Origin: Vibrio maritimus
GTDB taxonomy: Bacteria > Pseudomonadota > Gammaproteobacteria > Enterobacterales > Vibrionaceae
Length of the DNA stretch: 64,000 bases
NCBI RefSeq assembly: GCF_021441885.1
Contig: NZ_CP090439.1
Span: 1,488,001-1,552,000 of the forward strand
Direction of reading: 5' to 3'
Below, in pieces: positions 25,675 through 33,551 of the stretch; position 1 is the first letter of the stretch; each line of letters begins with the position of its first letter. The position numbers were made by a program, and so were the translations under genes. A model generated the notes under the pieces. It had not been told where the DNA came from, searched no databases, and saw only the letters and a list, made by a program, of their open reading frames with translations.

Positions 25675-26976
25675 CTAGTTTGCACCGCAACAACGCTTAT
25701 ACTTTTTGCTGCTTCCACAAGGGCAAGGGCTGTTTCGACCGATGGATTTCTGGTTGCTTTGCGAAAGCGCACGCTCTTTCAAGTAAATCATAATGTCTGA
25801 CGCTGGTCTTCCATGTTTGAGCAACTGTGCCATGATCTTCATGGGCTCTTCAGTATGTTTAAAGTGGCTAAAGTAGGCGTGACATAGATAGTTGTGATCT
25901 GGCTTACCGCTTGGACCGAGCTCAAAACGATGCTTTGGGCATCCACCGTGACAGGCAAAGCGATACCGACAGTCCAGACATTTTTGGTTGAGCGTTTCTG
26001 ACTTGTCTTTGCCAAACTGAATCGCTTCTTGTGAGTTGTTCATCTCTTGAATAGAGGCTTGGTGAATATTACCGAGTTTGTATTCGGGATAGACATAATG
26101 ATCGCATTGATAGAGGTCGCCATTCGCTTCAAGTGCAAAAGCGTGACCGCAACGCTGAGAGAAAATGCACACTCCCGCCGGTTCTCCTAGCCAGCTAGCA
26201 AGTGTGGAATCGAAGCTCTGAACAAAAGTGTGTCCCACATCATGTCTTACCCAGTGGTCGAAGATGGCATTGAGGAACTTGCCGTAAGCGTCAGGAGTGA
26301 CTGACCAGGGTGTGACAGGAGACATGGTCTCACCCGGTGCAGCTAACGTAAGCTGTTCACTTTGAGTCGTTTCTCTCTCGACGATAGGGATAAACTGGAT
26401 AAATGTAGAACCGATGCTTTTCAAAAACTCATATACGCGCATTGGCTGCTGTACATTTTTAGCATTGACTACCGTTAACGTATTGAACTCGACACCGTGT
26501 TTGTTTAGAAGCTTTATGGCTTCCATAACTTTATTGTGCGTTCCGCGTTTGGAGCGGGTCACTCGATAGTGATCGTGTAGGTCTTCTGGGCCATCAATTG
26601 AGACACCAATCAGAAATTGGTGTCGTTTGAAAAACTCGCACCATTCGTCATTAAGCACTAATCCATTAGTTTGAAAAGCATGTCGAATAGACTTTCCACC
26701 GCCATACTTGTCACAAAGCTCCACCACTCGTTGGTAGAACTCCAAACCTAATAGAGTCGGCTCACCACCTTGCCAAGCAAAATCAACGAACTCGCTTTGC
26801 TGAGCTTCAATGTGTTGTCGAACAAATTGCTCCAACGTTTCATCTGACATACGCCAGTTCTGTTGCCTTTCAGGATAGAGCATGTCCTTCTCAAGATAGA
26901 AGCAGTATTTGCAGTCAATATTGCAGACAGAGCCAGAAGGCTTCGCCATGACGTGACAAGAGGGTATTTGTTGCAT
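25675..26976 (-). CDS. Anaerobic-type sulfatase-maturating enzyme (radical SAM/SPASM) with SEC-C tail
   Basis: A 433-residue radical-SAM enzyme of the anSME family. The [4Fe-4S] motif is CNIDCKYC (Cys18, Cys22, Cys25). The SPASM region binds two further clusters (CIFSQRCG, YQCDHYVYP, CLDCRYRFACHGGCP). It converts the active-site cysteine of sulfatases to formylglycine in the cytoplasm; both sulfatases here carry the C-x-PSR type site. After residue 410 there is a SEC-C metal-binding motif, SPCPCGSSKKYKRCCG. It is the last gene of the minus-strand operon Crp-like, DUF202, DUF202, maturase. Despite the name, such enzymes also occur in bacteria that grow with oxygen. Confidence 0.95.
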   Translation of the reverse strand: MQQIPSCHVMAKPSGSVCNIDCKYCFYLEKDMLYPERQQNWRMSDETLEQFVRQHIEAQQSEFVDFAWQGGEPTLLGLEFYQRVVELCDKYGGGKSIRHAFQTNGLVLNDEWCEFFKRHQFLIGVSIDGPEDLHDHYRVTRSKRGTHNKVMEAIKLLNKHGVEFNTLTVVNAKNVQQPMRVYEFLKSIGSTFIQFIPIVERETTQSEQLTLAAPGETMSPVTPWSVTPDAYGKFLNAIFDHWVRHDVGHTFVQSFDSTLASWLGEPAGVCIFSQRCGHAFALEANGDLYQCDHYVYPEYKLGNIHQASIQEMNNSQEAIQFGKDKSETLNQKCLDCRYRFACHGGCPKHRFELGPSGKPDHNYLCHAYFSHFKHTEEPMKIMAQLLKHGRPASDIMIYLKERALSQSNQKSIGRNSPCPCGSSKKYKRCCGAN

Positions 26977-26984
26977 GGGTAATC

Positions 26985-27305
26985 CTAAAACAAAAATTGG
27001 TGCCAGATGAAAAGCAGATAACTGCCTGACAGCAGCAAAATCACAGCGCTTAGAGCGACTTTCACTCGCGCTTCATCGTGAGAGACCGCCATACGATCAA
27101 AGAATTGGCGAGTAAAACGGATCTTGTTGTACAAAGTACTCACTGATGCAAATACCATGGCCGTCAAGCCTATCCATACTAAGGGGACGAACTCGACCGT
27201 CCCTCTTATGTATATCAAGCCAACGCAGAACAACACTAATTGGGTTCTTAGCCACGACATCGAGGTTCGCTCGGGTTGAAGTCCTTTGTCGCGAATCAAG
27301 TTCAT
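26985..27305 (-). CDS. DUF202 (YidH-like) membrane protein, second copy
   Basis: A 106-residue inner-membrane protein with the DUF202 signature RTSMSWLRTQL and three hydrophobic segments (around residues 28-45, 45-60 and 85-103). Function of the family is unknown. It overlaps the neighbouring DUF202 gene by four bases (ATGA), so both products are made together, perhaps as a heterodimer. It lies 8 bases before the sulfatase maturase gene. Confidence 0.8.
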   Translation of the reverse strand: MNLIRDKGLQPERTSMSWLRTQLVLFCVGLIYIRGTVEFVPLVWIGLTAMVFASVSTLYNKIRFTRQFFDRMAVSHDEARVKVALSAVILLLSGSYLLFIWHQFLF

Positions 27306-27673
27306 AGTGTAATCGCGAGTATGACAGTCAGTGTTAACAGCAACATAGTGCCACTTATGACTTTGAGAAAGCTGGTGTATCTTAGCTGAGCCTTATTTCG
27401 CATTGCCTTTTCATTGTCGGCCCATCGGCGGTAGGCAAACACAGCTAGTAGCCCTGCGCACAAACACAAAAATGAAGAAATTAACACACGTACTAATGGA
27501 CTAGCTAAACCTGGCGCAAGCTGGTCTAAAGCAATTGCACCAGCTAACGATGCAAGTGAAGTCCTTATCCATGCTAAATAGGTTCGCTCGTTAGCGAGAG
27601 AAAAACGGTAATCCGGCGCTTCGCCATGATCGCGCCATGAGTGATGGTTGGTGTTTTTGAGTTTTTTCATCAT
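27302..27673 (-). CDS. DUF202 (YidH-like) membrane protein, first copy
   Basis: A 123-residue protein with the DUF202 signature LANERTYLAWIRTSLASL and three hydrophobic segments. The N-terminus (about 25 residues) is polar and histidine-rich. Two ATGs stand side by side at 27673 and 27670 with only a weak ribosome site. It forms a tandem pair with the next gene; such pairs of small DUF202 proteins occur in many proteobacteria without known role. Its place in the maturase operon might be coincidental. Confidence 0.8.
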   Translation of the reverse strand: MMKKLKNTNHHSWRDHGEAPDYRFSLANERTYLAWIRTSLASLAGAIALDQLAPGLASPLVRVLISSFLCLCAGLLAVFAYRRWADNEKAMRNKAQLRYTSFLKVISGTMLLLTLTVILAITL

Positions 27674-27680
27674 GATGGTT

Positions 27681-28298
27681 CTAAGCTAGGGATTTGCGAT
27701 AATTGACTAACAAATTCAAATCAACTGGACTCGGTTTGCGGCTCTCTTTTTGCAACACTCCGGTCTCTTTTAAAGTCTTGCAATAACGTATAACTGTCGT
27801 GATATCTGTTCCACTGTATTCCGCAATTTCTCGATAGGTCCACGGGTAATCTGGATACATTTCAAAGAAATGCGAGATAGTATCGAGAATACGTTTCTTG
27901 GCGCTAAAAGCGTTGAACTGCATTAACCTTTTCTCTGCTTCTCCAAGTTCAAAGCAGACTTCTTTCATTAGGTAACTGGCAAGGCTAGGGGCGAGTTCAT
28001 CAAGCGATTTAAAATCGTTTACAGTAATCTTAACGATCTCGCTATCTAGCATAGCTCTGGCGGTTGAAGGGTAGTTTTGGCCAGTAAACAGCGAGCGATA
28101 GCCAAAGTAGCTGCCAGGGCCATAGATTCTTAACAGTGACTCTTTGCCACTTTCGGTGACTTGATACAAACCAATCTGACCACGTTCAACATAGTAGAAC
28201 CCTTTAGCTGACTTGCCATTACGGTACACTACCTGCTTTTTTGAAAAACGGGTTAATTCGGTGTGTGATTCAAATGAGTAAATGGATTCTAAGATCAT
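27681..28298 (-). CDS. Crp/Fnr-family transcriptional regulator
   Basis: A 205-residue regulator: a cyclic-nucleotide-binding-like beta barrel (GQIGLYQVTESGKESLLRIYGPGSYFG, given here only as landmarks at residues 45-75), a dimer helix, and a C-terminal winged helix (YREIAEYSGTDITTVIRYCKTL). The four N-terminal cysteines of Fnr are absent, so it is not an iron-sulfur oxygen sensor of that kind. ATG 28298 is preferred to GTG 28304, but neither has a clear ribosome site. It is the first gene of the four-gene operon ending with the sulfatase maturase and probably controls it. Confidence 0.85.
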   Translation of the reverse strand: MILESIYSFESHTELTRFSKKQVVYRNGKSAKGFYYVERGQIGLYQVTESGKESLLRIYGPGSYFGYRSLFTGQNYPSTARAMLDSEIVKITVNDFKSLDELAPSLASYLMKEVCFELGEAEKRLMQFNAFSAKKRILDTISHFFEMYPDYPWTYREIAEYSGTDITTVIRYCKTLKETGVLQKESRKPSPVDLNLLVNYRKSLA

Positions 28299-28725
28299 TG
28301 GCACCAGCCGTTATTTGAAACTTGTTGTTAAGATACTCCATAAAGTAATGACTAAATATGACTATCGCCATAAAATGATAATTAAGACTGCGAATAAAAT
28401 GTTAGCAATTGAAAAGCTATAAGAATCAGTTGGTAAGTGTCTAACCTAGCGTCTGGATAGTGGTCTCAGGTGTAGAAACTACACCTAATTCGGTAATGCA
28501 GAAGCATGGTAAAACACTACCCAAAGCGACTAGCATATTCCCGACAAACACGAGCAATATGCACTCCAACTCGAGCAATTCGAATGTTGCTATTGCTAAT
28601 TCACACGATGTGATTTCTAGCCTTTTTTGGTATCTAACGGCAACGGACTGGTGCCAGCTTTTCCCTCCTTAGCCTCCGCTTATCTTTGTGGGCTTACTCA
28701 CTTCAATGAGAAACATCCTTCATCT

Positions 28726-28741
28726 TTGTAAACGTTTCCAT
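28726..28741. promoter_or_regulatory. Candidate GalR operator (upstream, OE-like)
   Basis: TTGTAAACGTTTCCAT matches the GalR/GalS consensus GTGTAANCGNTTNCAC except at the two end bases. It lies about 240 bases before galE. Confidence 0.7.
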
Positions 28742-28834
28742 ATGGTTCATTGCTTGTCCTGCGTGTTTTGGTGTTTTCATACTCCGAATGAGGGTCTACA
28801 CAATGAATCAGGCGTTTCACTAGGTGGGATTTTA

Positions 28835-28850
28835 GTGGTAACGTTTACAC
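28835..28850. promoter_or_regulatory. Candidate GalR operator (downstream, OI-like)
   Basis: GTGGTAACGTTTACAC matches the GalR/GalS consensus except at positions 4 and 5. It is 109 bp from the upstream site, close to the spacing of the two looping operators of the E. coli gal operon. Confidence 0.7.
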
Positions 28851-28977
28851 TAAGTCGATCTTGATCACGGAAACTCATTCTGAATGGTTGTTAGTATTTT
28901 AAGCAGATTGAAAACGCTACAAAGAGTGTTTTGACAACTGAGTGATGCTCAACATCGAAAATGAGTGGAGAGGGAAA

Positions 28978-29988
28978 ATGAAAGTTCTGGTGACAGGCGG
29001 CGTAGGGTATATCGGTAGCCACACTTGTGTACAGATGATAGAGGCAGGTATTGAACCTATTATCGTTGATAACTTGTGTAATGCGAAAGTTGAGGTGCTC
29101 AGTCGAATTGAATTACTTACTGGGAAACAGCCGACGTTTTGCGAGGGAGATGTTCGCGATGAAGCGTTTCTCGATTCGGTGTTTGAAGCTCATGATATTC
29201 ATGCCGTTATTCATTTTGCAGGGCTAAAAGCGGTTGGCGAGTCTGTCGCTAAGCCTCTCGAATACTATGACAATAATGTCAACGGTTCTTTGGTCTTGGC
29301 TCGTTGTATGCGCAAGGCGAGTGTTAAGCGATTGGTTTTCAGCTCATCGGCGACCGTTTATGGTGATCCGCAAAGTGTGCCAATTACTGAAGATGCCCCA
29401 ACAGGCGCTACTACCAACCCATATGGACGCAGCAAGTACATGGTAGAGGAGTGCCTGAGGGATCTGTTTAATGTAGATAAAGAATGGAGTATTACTTTGT
29501 TGCGTTATTTCAATCCTGTTGGAGCGCATCCGTCTGGTTCTATAGGAGAGGATCCGCAGGGCATACCCAACAATCTAATGCCCTATATTGCTCAGGTTGC
29601 CGTCGGGCGCCGAGAAAAACTCTCCGTATTTGGTAGTGACTACCCAACTCATGATGGTACCGGTGTTCGTGATTACATACACGTCATGGATTTGGCCGAT
29701 GGACACATCGCTGCATTGAAAACGGTGGGTCAAGAATCCGGTTTGCATGTTTACAATCTTGGGACTGGTCGTGGTTCCAGTGTACTCGACATGGTATCGG
29801 CTTTCTCATCTGCTTGCGGAGAACCGATCCCCTATGAGCTTTGTGAGCGTAGGGCAGGAGATATCGCTGAGTGCTGGTCGAGCCCAGGTAAGGCAGAACG
29901 TGATCTCCAATGGAAGGCGACGCGAACTATTAATGAAATGGCGCGAGATACTTGGCATTGGCAATCCAATAATCCGAGCGGTTACTAG
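28978..29988 (+). CDS. galE: UDP-glucose 4-epimerase
   Basis: A 336-residue GalE. The NAD motif GGVGYIG lies at residues 7-13 and the catalytic Ser124, Tyr149 and Lys153 are at the same positions as in E. coli GalE. The start at 28978 (MKVLVTGG) is chosen over the frame start at 28942 because it fits the family N-terminus and has AGAGGG upstream. It interconverts UDP-galactose and UDP-glucose in the Leloir pathway. It is the first gene of galETKM, all on the plus strand with short gaps, under two candidate GalR operators. Confidence 0.97.
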   Translation: MKVLVTGGVGYIGSHTCVQMIEAGIEPIIVDNLCNAKVEVLSRIELLTGKQPTFCEGDVRDEAFLDSVFEAHDIHAVIHFAGLKAVGESVAKPLEYYDNNVNGSLVLARCMRKASVKRLVFSSSATVYGDPQSVPITEDAPTGATTNPYGRSKYMVEECLRDLFNVDKEWSITLLRYFNPVGAHPSGSIGEDPQGIPNNLMPYIAQVAVGRREKLSVFGSDYPTHDGTGVRDYIHVMDLADGHIAALKTVGQESGLHVYNLGTGRGSSVLDMVSAFSSACGEPIPYELCERRAGDIAECWSSPGKAERDLQWKATRTINEMARDTWHWQSNNPSGY

Positions 29989-30025
29989 TGCGGCTCAACC
30001 AGTATTTAAATAGTGAGAAATAGAA

Positions 30026-31081
30026 ATGTCGAAAATTGAGTTTAATCCTGTTGATCATCCCCATCGCCGCTTCAACCCCTTGACGGGAAACTGGGTGTTG
30101 GTGTCTCCTCATCGAGCAAAGCGTCCTTGGAGTGGAGCCGACGAGAAGCCTGCAACCGATGAGTTACCTGCTTATGATGGCCAGTGTTTTTTGTGTCCTA
30201 CCAACGAGCGTATCTCCGGTGATGTTAACCCCGACTATCAAGGCACGTATGTGTTCAACAATGACTTCGCTGCGTTGATGTCTGATTCACCTAATGCACC
30301 AGAAAGTGATCACCCACTGTTTAGAGCTCAAAGTGCACGAGGCCTCAGTCTCGTAATTTGTTTTTCTCCAGATCACAGCAAGTCATTACCTGAACTGTCT
30401 GTGACTCAGATCCGTGGTGTTGTAGACACTTGGAACGAGCAGATTGAAGAATTGGGTAAAGAATACTTGTGGGTGCAAGCTTTTGAAAACAAGGGAGAAG
30501 CGATGGGGTGCTCGCAGCCCCATCCACATGGACAGATTTGGGCAAATAGCTTCTTACCCAATGAGATTGCTAATAAGGAAGTCCATCTCAAGGAATACTA
30601 TCAACAGCACGGGAGAAATTTGCTCGTCGATTACGTCGAGGCTGAGCTTGAAGATGGTTCGCGTATTGTCGTTGAAACTGAGCATTGGGTTGCGGTAGTG
30701 CCTTATTGGGCGGCGTGGCCTTTCGAGACCATGCTATTGCCTAAAACGCATGTCCGTCGCATGAATGAACTTAATAATGAGCAGCGCGACGACCTAGCTT
30801 TGGCCATGAAAAAACTAACCAGTCGTTATGACAACTTGTTCAACTGTTCTTTCCCATATTCAATGGGTTGGCATTATGCGCCGTTTTTTGAGCAAGGAAC
30901 CGATATTGAGCATTGGCAGCTTCATGCATTGTTTTACCCACCATTGTTACGTAGTGCAACGGTTCGAAAGTTTATGGTTGGTTACGAGATGCTTGCTGAA
31001 AGCCAGCGAGACTTGACCGCAGAACAAGCGGCACAGCGTCTACGTGACTTGAGTGATGTTCATTATAAAGAGCAGCTGTAA
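30026..31081 (+). CDS. galT: Galactose-1-phosphate uridylyltransferase
   Basis: A 351-residue class I GalT. The active-site HPHGQ lies at residues 166-170, with His168 the uridylylated nucleophile. Zinc-site residues Cys54 and Cys57 (QCFLC) and a downstream His117 are present. It exchanges UMP between UDP-glucose and galactose-1-phosphate. It starts 37 bases after galE. Length and motifs are fully canonical. Together with GalE and GalK it feeds galactose from the sulfated-sugar island into glycolysis. Confidence 0.97.
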   Translation: MSKIEFNPVDHPHRRFNPLTGNWVLVSPHRAKRPWSGADEKPATDELPAYDGQCFLCPTNERISGDVNPDYQGTYVFNNDFAALMSDSPNAPESDHPLFRAQSARGLSLVICFSPDHSKSLPELSVTQIRGVVDTWNEQIEELGKEYLWVQAFENKGEAMGCSQPHPHGQIWANSFLPNEIANKEVHLKEYYQQHGRNLLVDYVEAELEDGSRIVVETEHWVAVVPYWAAWPFETMLLPKTHVRRMNELNNEQRDDLALAMKKLTSRYDNLFNCSFPYSMGWHYAPFFEQGTDIEHWQLHALFYPPLLRSATVRKFMVGYEMLAESQRDLTAEQAAQRLRDLSDVHYKEQL

Positions 31082-31145
31082 TTGTTGTTATCAAAGGGCA
31101 GAACAACGCCTTTTGTTCGCTAGTAAATAATAAGAGAACAACCCT

Positions 31146-32306
31146 ATGTCCGAGTTAATTCAAAATGTCACTGCTTCTTTTGAAGTTGTATTGGGATACA
31201 AGCCTAGCCACATTGTTCAAGCACCTGGGCGTGTTAACTTGATCGGTGAACATACCGATTACAATGATGGCTTCGTATTGCCGTGCGCCATTGACTATAA
31301 GACCGTCGTAGCCGCCACTAAACGTGACGACACATTAGTTCGTGTTGTCTCTACGGATTACGGCAATGCGGTTGATGAGTTTGACCTTAATGAAGAGATT
31401 ACATTCAAACAAGATCAGATGTGGCCTAACTACATTCGAGGGGTCGTTAAATGCCTTCTAGCAAGAGGCTATAGGTTTGGCGGTGCAGATATTGCCATCA
31501 GCGGCAATGTACCGCAAGGTGCTGGACTGAGCTCTTCCGCTGCGCTTGAGGTCGTGATCGGGCAGACGTTTAAGGTGCTCTACAACCTTGAGATCAGCCA
31601 AGCGGAAATTGCTCTCAATGGGCAGCAAGCAGAAAACAAGTTTGTTGGTTGTAACTGCGGGATTATGGATCAGATGATTTCTGCAGAGGGGCGTGAGAAC
31701 CATGCCATGCTTCTCGATTGCAGAACGTTTGAAACCGAGTTGGTGCCGATGCCTGAAGACATGACGGTCATGATTATCAACTCAAATAAAAAGCGAGGTT
31801 TGGTTGATAGTGAATACAATACCCGCCGGGAGCAGTGTGAAGAGGCTGCTCGTGTATTTGGTGTGCCAGCACTACGTGATGTCTCGCTTGAACAGTTTAA
31901 CGAAAAGTGTTCATTGTTAGATAGCATCGTAGCAAGTCGTGCTCGACATGTAATAACAGAAAACGATCGCACACTAAAAGCCGCTCAGGCGCTGCGTGAC
32001 CACGATATAAAAGGTCTAGGGGCATTGATGGCAGAGTCGCACGCTTCGATGCGTGATGACTTTGAAATTACAGTGAGTGAGATTGACCTTCTAGTAGACA
32101 TAGTTAAAGGCGTTGTTGGCGAGGAGGGAGGAGTGCGTATGACCGGCGGCGGTTTTGGTGGCTGTATTGTTGCACTTGTTCCGCCAGAGTTAGTGGAGCA
32201 AGTTACCACCGCAGTTCAAGATAACTATCAACGTGAAACTGGCCTAAAAGAGTCCATTTATGTTTGTAAGGCTAAGAACGGCGCAGGCTTGGTGTTGGCT
32301 GAGTAA
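31146..32306 (+). CDS. galK: Galactokinase
   Basis: A 386-residue GHMP-family galactokinase. The galactose-binding motif GRVNLIGEHTDYNDG spans residues 28-42, the ATP motif is GAGLSSSAALE and the third motif is GGGFGGCIVAL near the C-terminus. It phosphorylates alpha-D-galactose at C1. It lies 64 bases after galT and 15 before galM. All catalytic motifs are intact and length is standard. Confidence 0.97.
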   Translation: MSELIQNVTASFEVVLGYKPSHIVQAPGRVNLIGEHTDYNDGFVLPCAIDYKTVVAATKRDDTLVRVVSTDYGNAVDEFDLNEEITFKQDQMWPNYIRGVVKCLLARGYRFGGADIAISGNVPQGAGLSSSAALEVVIGQTFKVLYNLEISQAEIALNGQQAENKFVGCNCGIMDQMISAEGRENHAMLLDCRTFETELVPMPEDMTVMIINSNKKRGLVDSEYNTRREQCEEAARVFGVPALRDVSLEQFNEKCSLLDSIVASRARHVITENDRTLKAAQALRDHDIKGLGALMAESHASMRDDFEITVSEIDLLVDIVKGVVGEEGGVRMTGGGFGGCIVALVPPELVEQVTTAVQDNYQRETGLKESIYVCKAKNGAGLVLAE

Positions 32307-32321
32307 GTAGTTGGTGAGAAA

Positions 32322-33374
32322 ATGAATGAAACTTTAGAGTCAACGATAACCCAGCACGCATTCAGCGACGGCATGCCAGCCAAATTTATCGAGCTCAAGA
32401 ATAGCTATGGGATGACCGTGAGCTTTATGGACATCGGTGCGACTTGGTTAAGTTGTCGCCTGCCACTATCCGGCGGCGAGATACGTGAAGTGCTTTTGGG
32501 AGTTGGCAGTATTGCGCAGTTTAATCAACACACCAGTTTTATGGGTTCGACAGTGGGGCGTTATGCGAACCGAATAGCTAACGGTCAGTTTACCATTTCA
32601 GGGAAGAGATACAGTGTCAGTCGAAATCAGGCGGGTAACTGCCTGCATGGTGGTAGCCAAGGGTTTGATAAACGAAGGTGGGAGGTTCTGAATCAATCTC
32701 GGCAACAGGTGACCTTTGCTCTAGATTCACCCGATGGCGACCAAGGCTTCCCCGGTAACCTCTGCGTAAGCGTGACCTATACGTTAACTGACACCAACCA
32801 GGTTGAGGTGACGTATTTGGCCAGAACTGATAAGGCTACACCTGTTGGTTTGACTAATCACGCCTACTTCAACCTTTCGGCACAAAACAGAGACTGCCTC
32901 ACGCACCAATTGAAGATAGATGCAGATTACTACGTACCGACCAATGATAAAGGGATCCCATTGGGGGAGTTATCTGATGTGTCAGAAACAGGTTTCGACT
33001 TTCGTACTTCGAAACAGATTGGAGACGACCTCCTTAAAGATAAGCAGCAGTGTATTGCACACGGTTATGACCATTGCTACCTTTTTGATCCTAAGCGTGT
33101 TGTTTCTAAACCAGTATTGACGTTAGTCGCACCGGATAACTTGGTGACTTTATCAATCATCACAAACAAGCCGGCTATACAACTTTATACGGGAAATTGG
33201 TTAGAGGGTGAACCAAATCGAGAAGGCGGTTCCTACGACCAGTATGCAGGTGTTGCATTAGAGACTCAGTTTTTACCAGACTCGCCGAATCAGCGAGAGT
33301 GGAATCAACCGAGTTGTATACTGGAACCTGAGAATTATTACCGTTATCAAACGATATTTGGCTTTGACTTTTAA
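32322..33374 (+). CDS. galM: Galactose mutarotase (aldose 1-epimerase)
   Basis: A 350-residue GalM. The motifs GRYANRIANGQF, NCLHGGSQGFD, TNHAYFNLS (catalytic His region) and GVALETQFLPDSPNQ (catalytic Glu region) are all present. It interconverts beta- and alpha-D-galactose for GalK. It is the last gene of galETKM. Behind it is only a weak hairpin (TCAATC and GATTGA, 33410-33424) with a T-run seven bases later (33431-33436). Confidence 0.95.
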   Translation: MNETLESTITQHAFSDGMPAKFIELKNSYGMTVSFMDIGATWLSCRLPLSGGEIREVLLGVGSIAQFNQHTSFMGSTVGRYANRIANGQFTISGKRYSVSRNQAGNCLHGGSQGFDKRRWEVLNQSRQQVTFALDSPDGDQGFPGNLCVSVTYTLTDTNQVEVTYLARTDKATPVGLTNHAYFNLSAQNRDCLTHQLKIDADYYVPTNDKGIPLGELSDVSETGFDFRTSKQIGDDLLKDKQQCIAHGYDHCYLFDPKRVVSKPVLTLVAPDNLVTLSIITNKPAIQLYTGNWLEGEPNREGGSYDQYAGVALETQFLPDSPNQREWNQPSCILEPENYYRYQTIFGFDF

Positions 33375-33409
33375 CTATAACGATTCACTACGGCGATCTT
33401 TCTAGCTAA

Positions 33410-33436
33410 TCAATCCTTGATTGAACGATGGTTTTT
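33410..33436 (+). terminator. Weak terminator candidate after galM
   Basis: A 6-bp stem TCAATC/GATTGA with a CTT loop is followed after six bases by GGTTTTTT. The short AT-rich stem and displaced T-run make this uncertain. Confidence 0.35.
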
Positions 33437-33473
33437 TGTGTCGATCATGTTCGTTATTTGAGAAGGTGTAGCG

Positions 33474-33517
33474 CTTCCATGCTGATGCAGCGGGTTCGAT
33501 TCCCGCTGCACGCTCCA
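33474..33517 (+). pseudogene. 3' fragment of a glycine tRNA gene (possible attachment-site remnant)
   Basis: The 44 bases resemble the 3' half of bacterial tRNA-Gly(UCC): an anticodon-loop-like CTTCCAT, a perfect T-arm GCGGG-TTCGATT-CCCGC and an encoded end CGCTCCA. Compared from memory with E. coli glyT about four of 44 bases differ. The sequence upstream does not form the 5' acceptor strand, D-arm or anticodon stem, so a functional tRNA is not encoded. Such 3' tRNA fragments are typical of integration sites. It lies exactly at the junction between galETKM and the carboxylate island. Confidence 0.65.
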
Positions 33518-33551
33518 ATTCTTGCCTTCCAATCTTCTAGTAATATTCTAA

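Larger units (their letters stand above)
28299..28977. other. Divergent regulatory region between Crp-like operon and galE
   Basis: About 680 bases without a convincing gene. A 70-codon frame at 28460-28672 has no ribosome site or family resemblance. Contents are a perfect 8-bp inverted repeat AGGTGTAG-AAA-CTACACCT (28468-28486), and two GalR-type operators at 28726 and 28835. A TTGACA box at 28931 may be a -35 element, though I see no good -10 partner. Confidence 0.65.

Noticed and set aside
27681..28298. Fnr-type oxygen sensor
   Set aside because: The N-terminal cysteines needed for the iron-sulfur cluster are absent; only two isolated cysteines exist elsewhere.
28460..28672. 70-codon plus-strand frame in the galE upstream region
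   Set aside because: No ribosome site, no family resemblance, biased composition rich in Ser and Asn, and it covers an inverted repeat in a regulatory region.
33442..33517. Complete functional tRNA-Gly gene
   Set aside because: Only the T-arm and 3' end fit; no matching 5' acceptor strand, D-arm or anticodon stem can be drawn.
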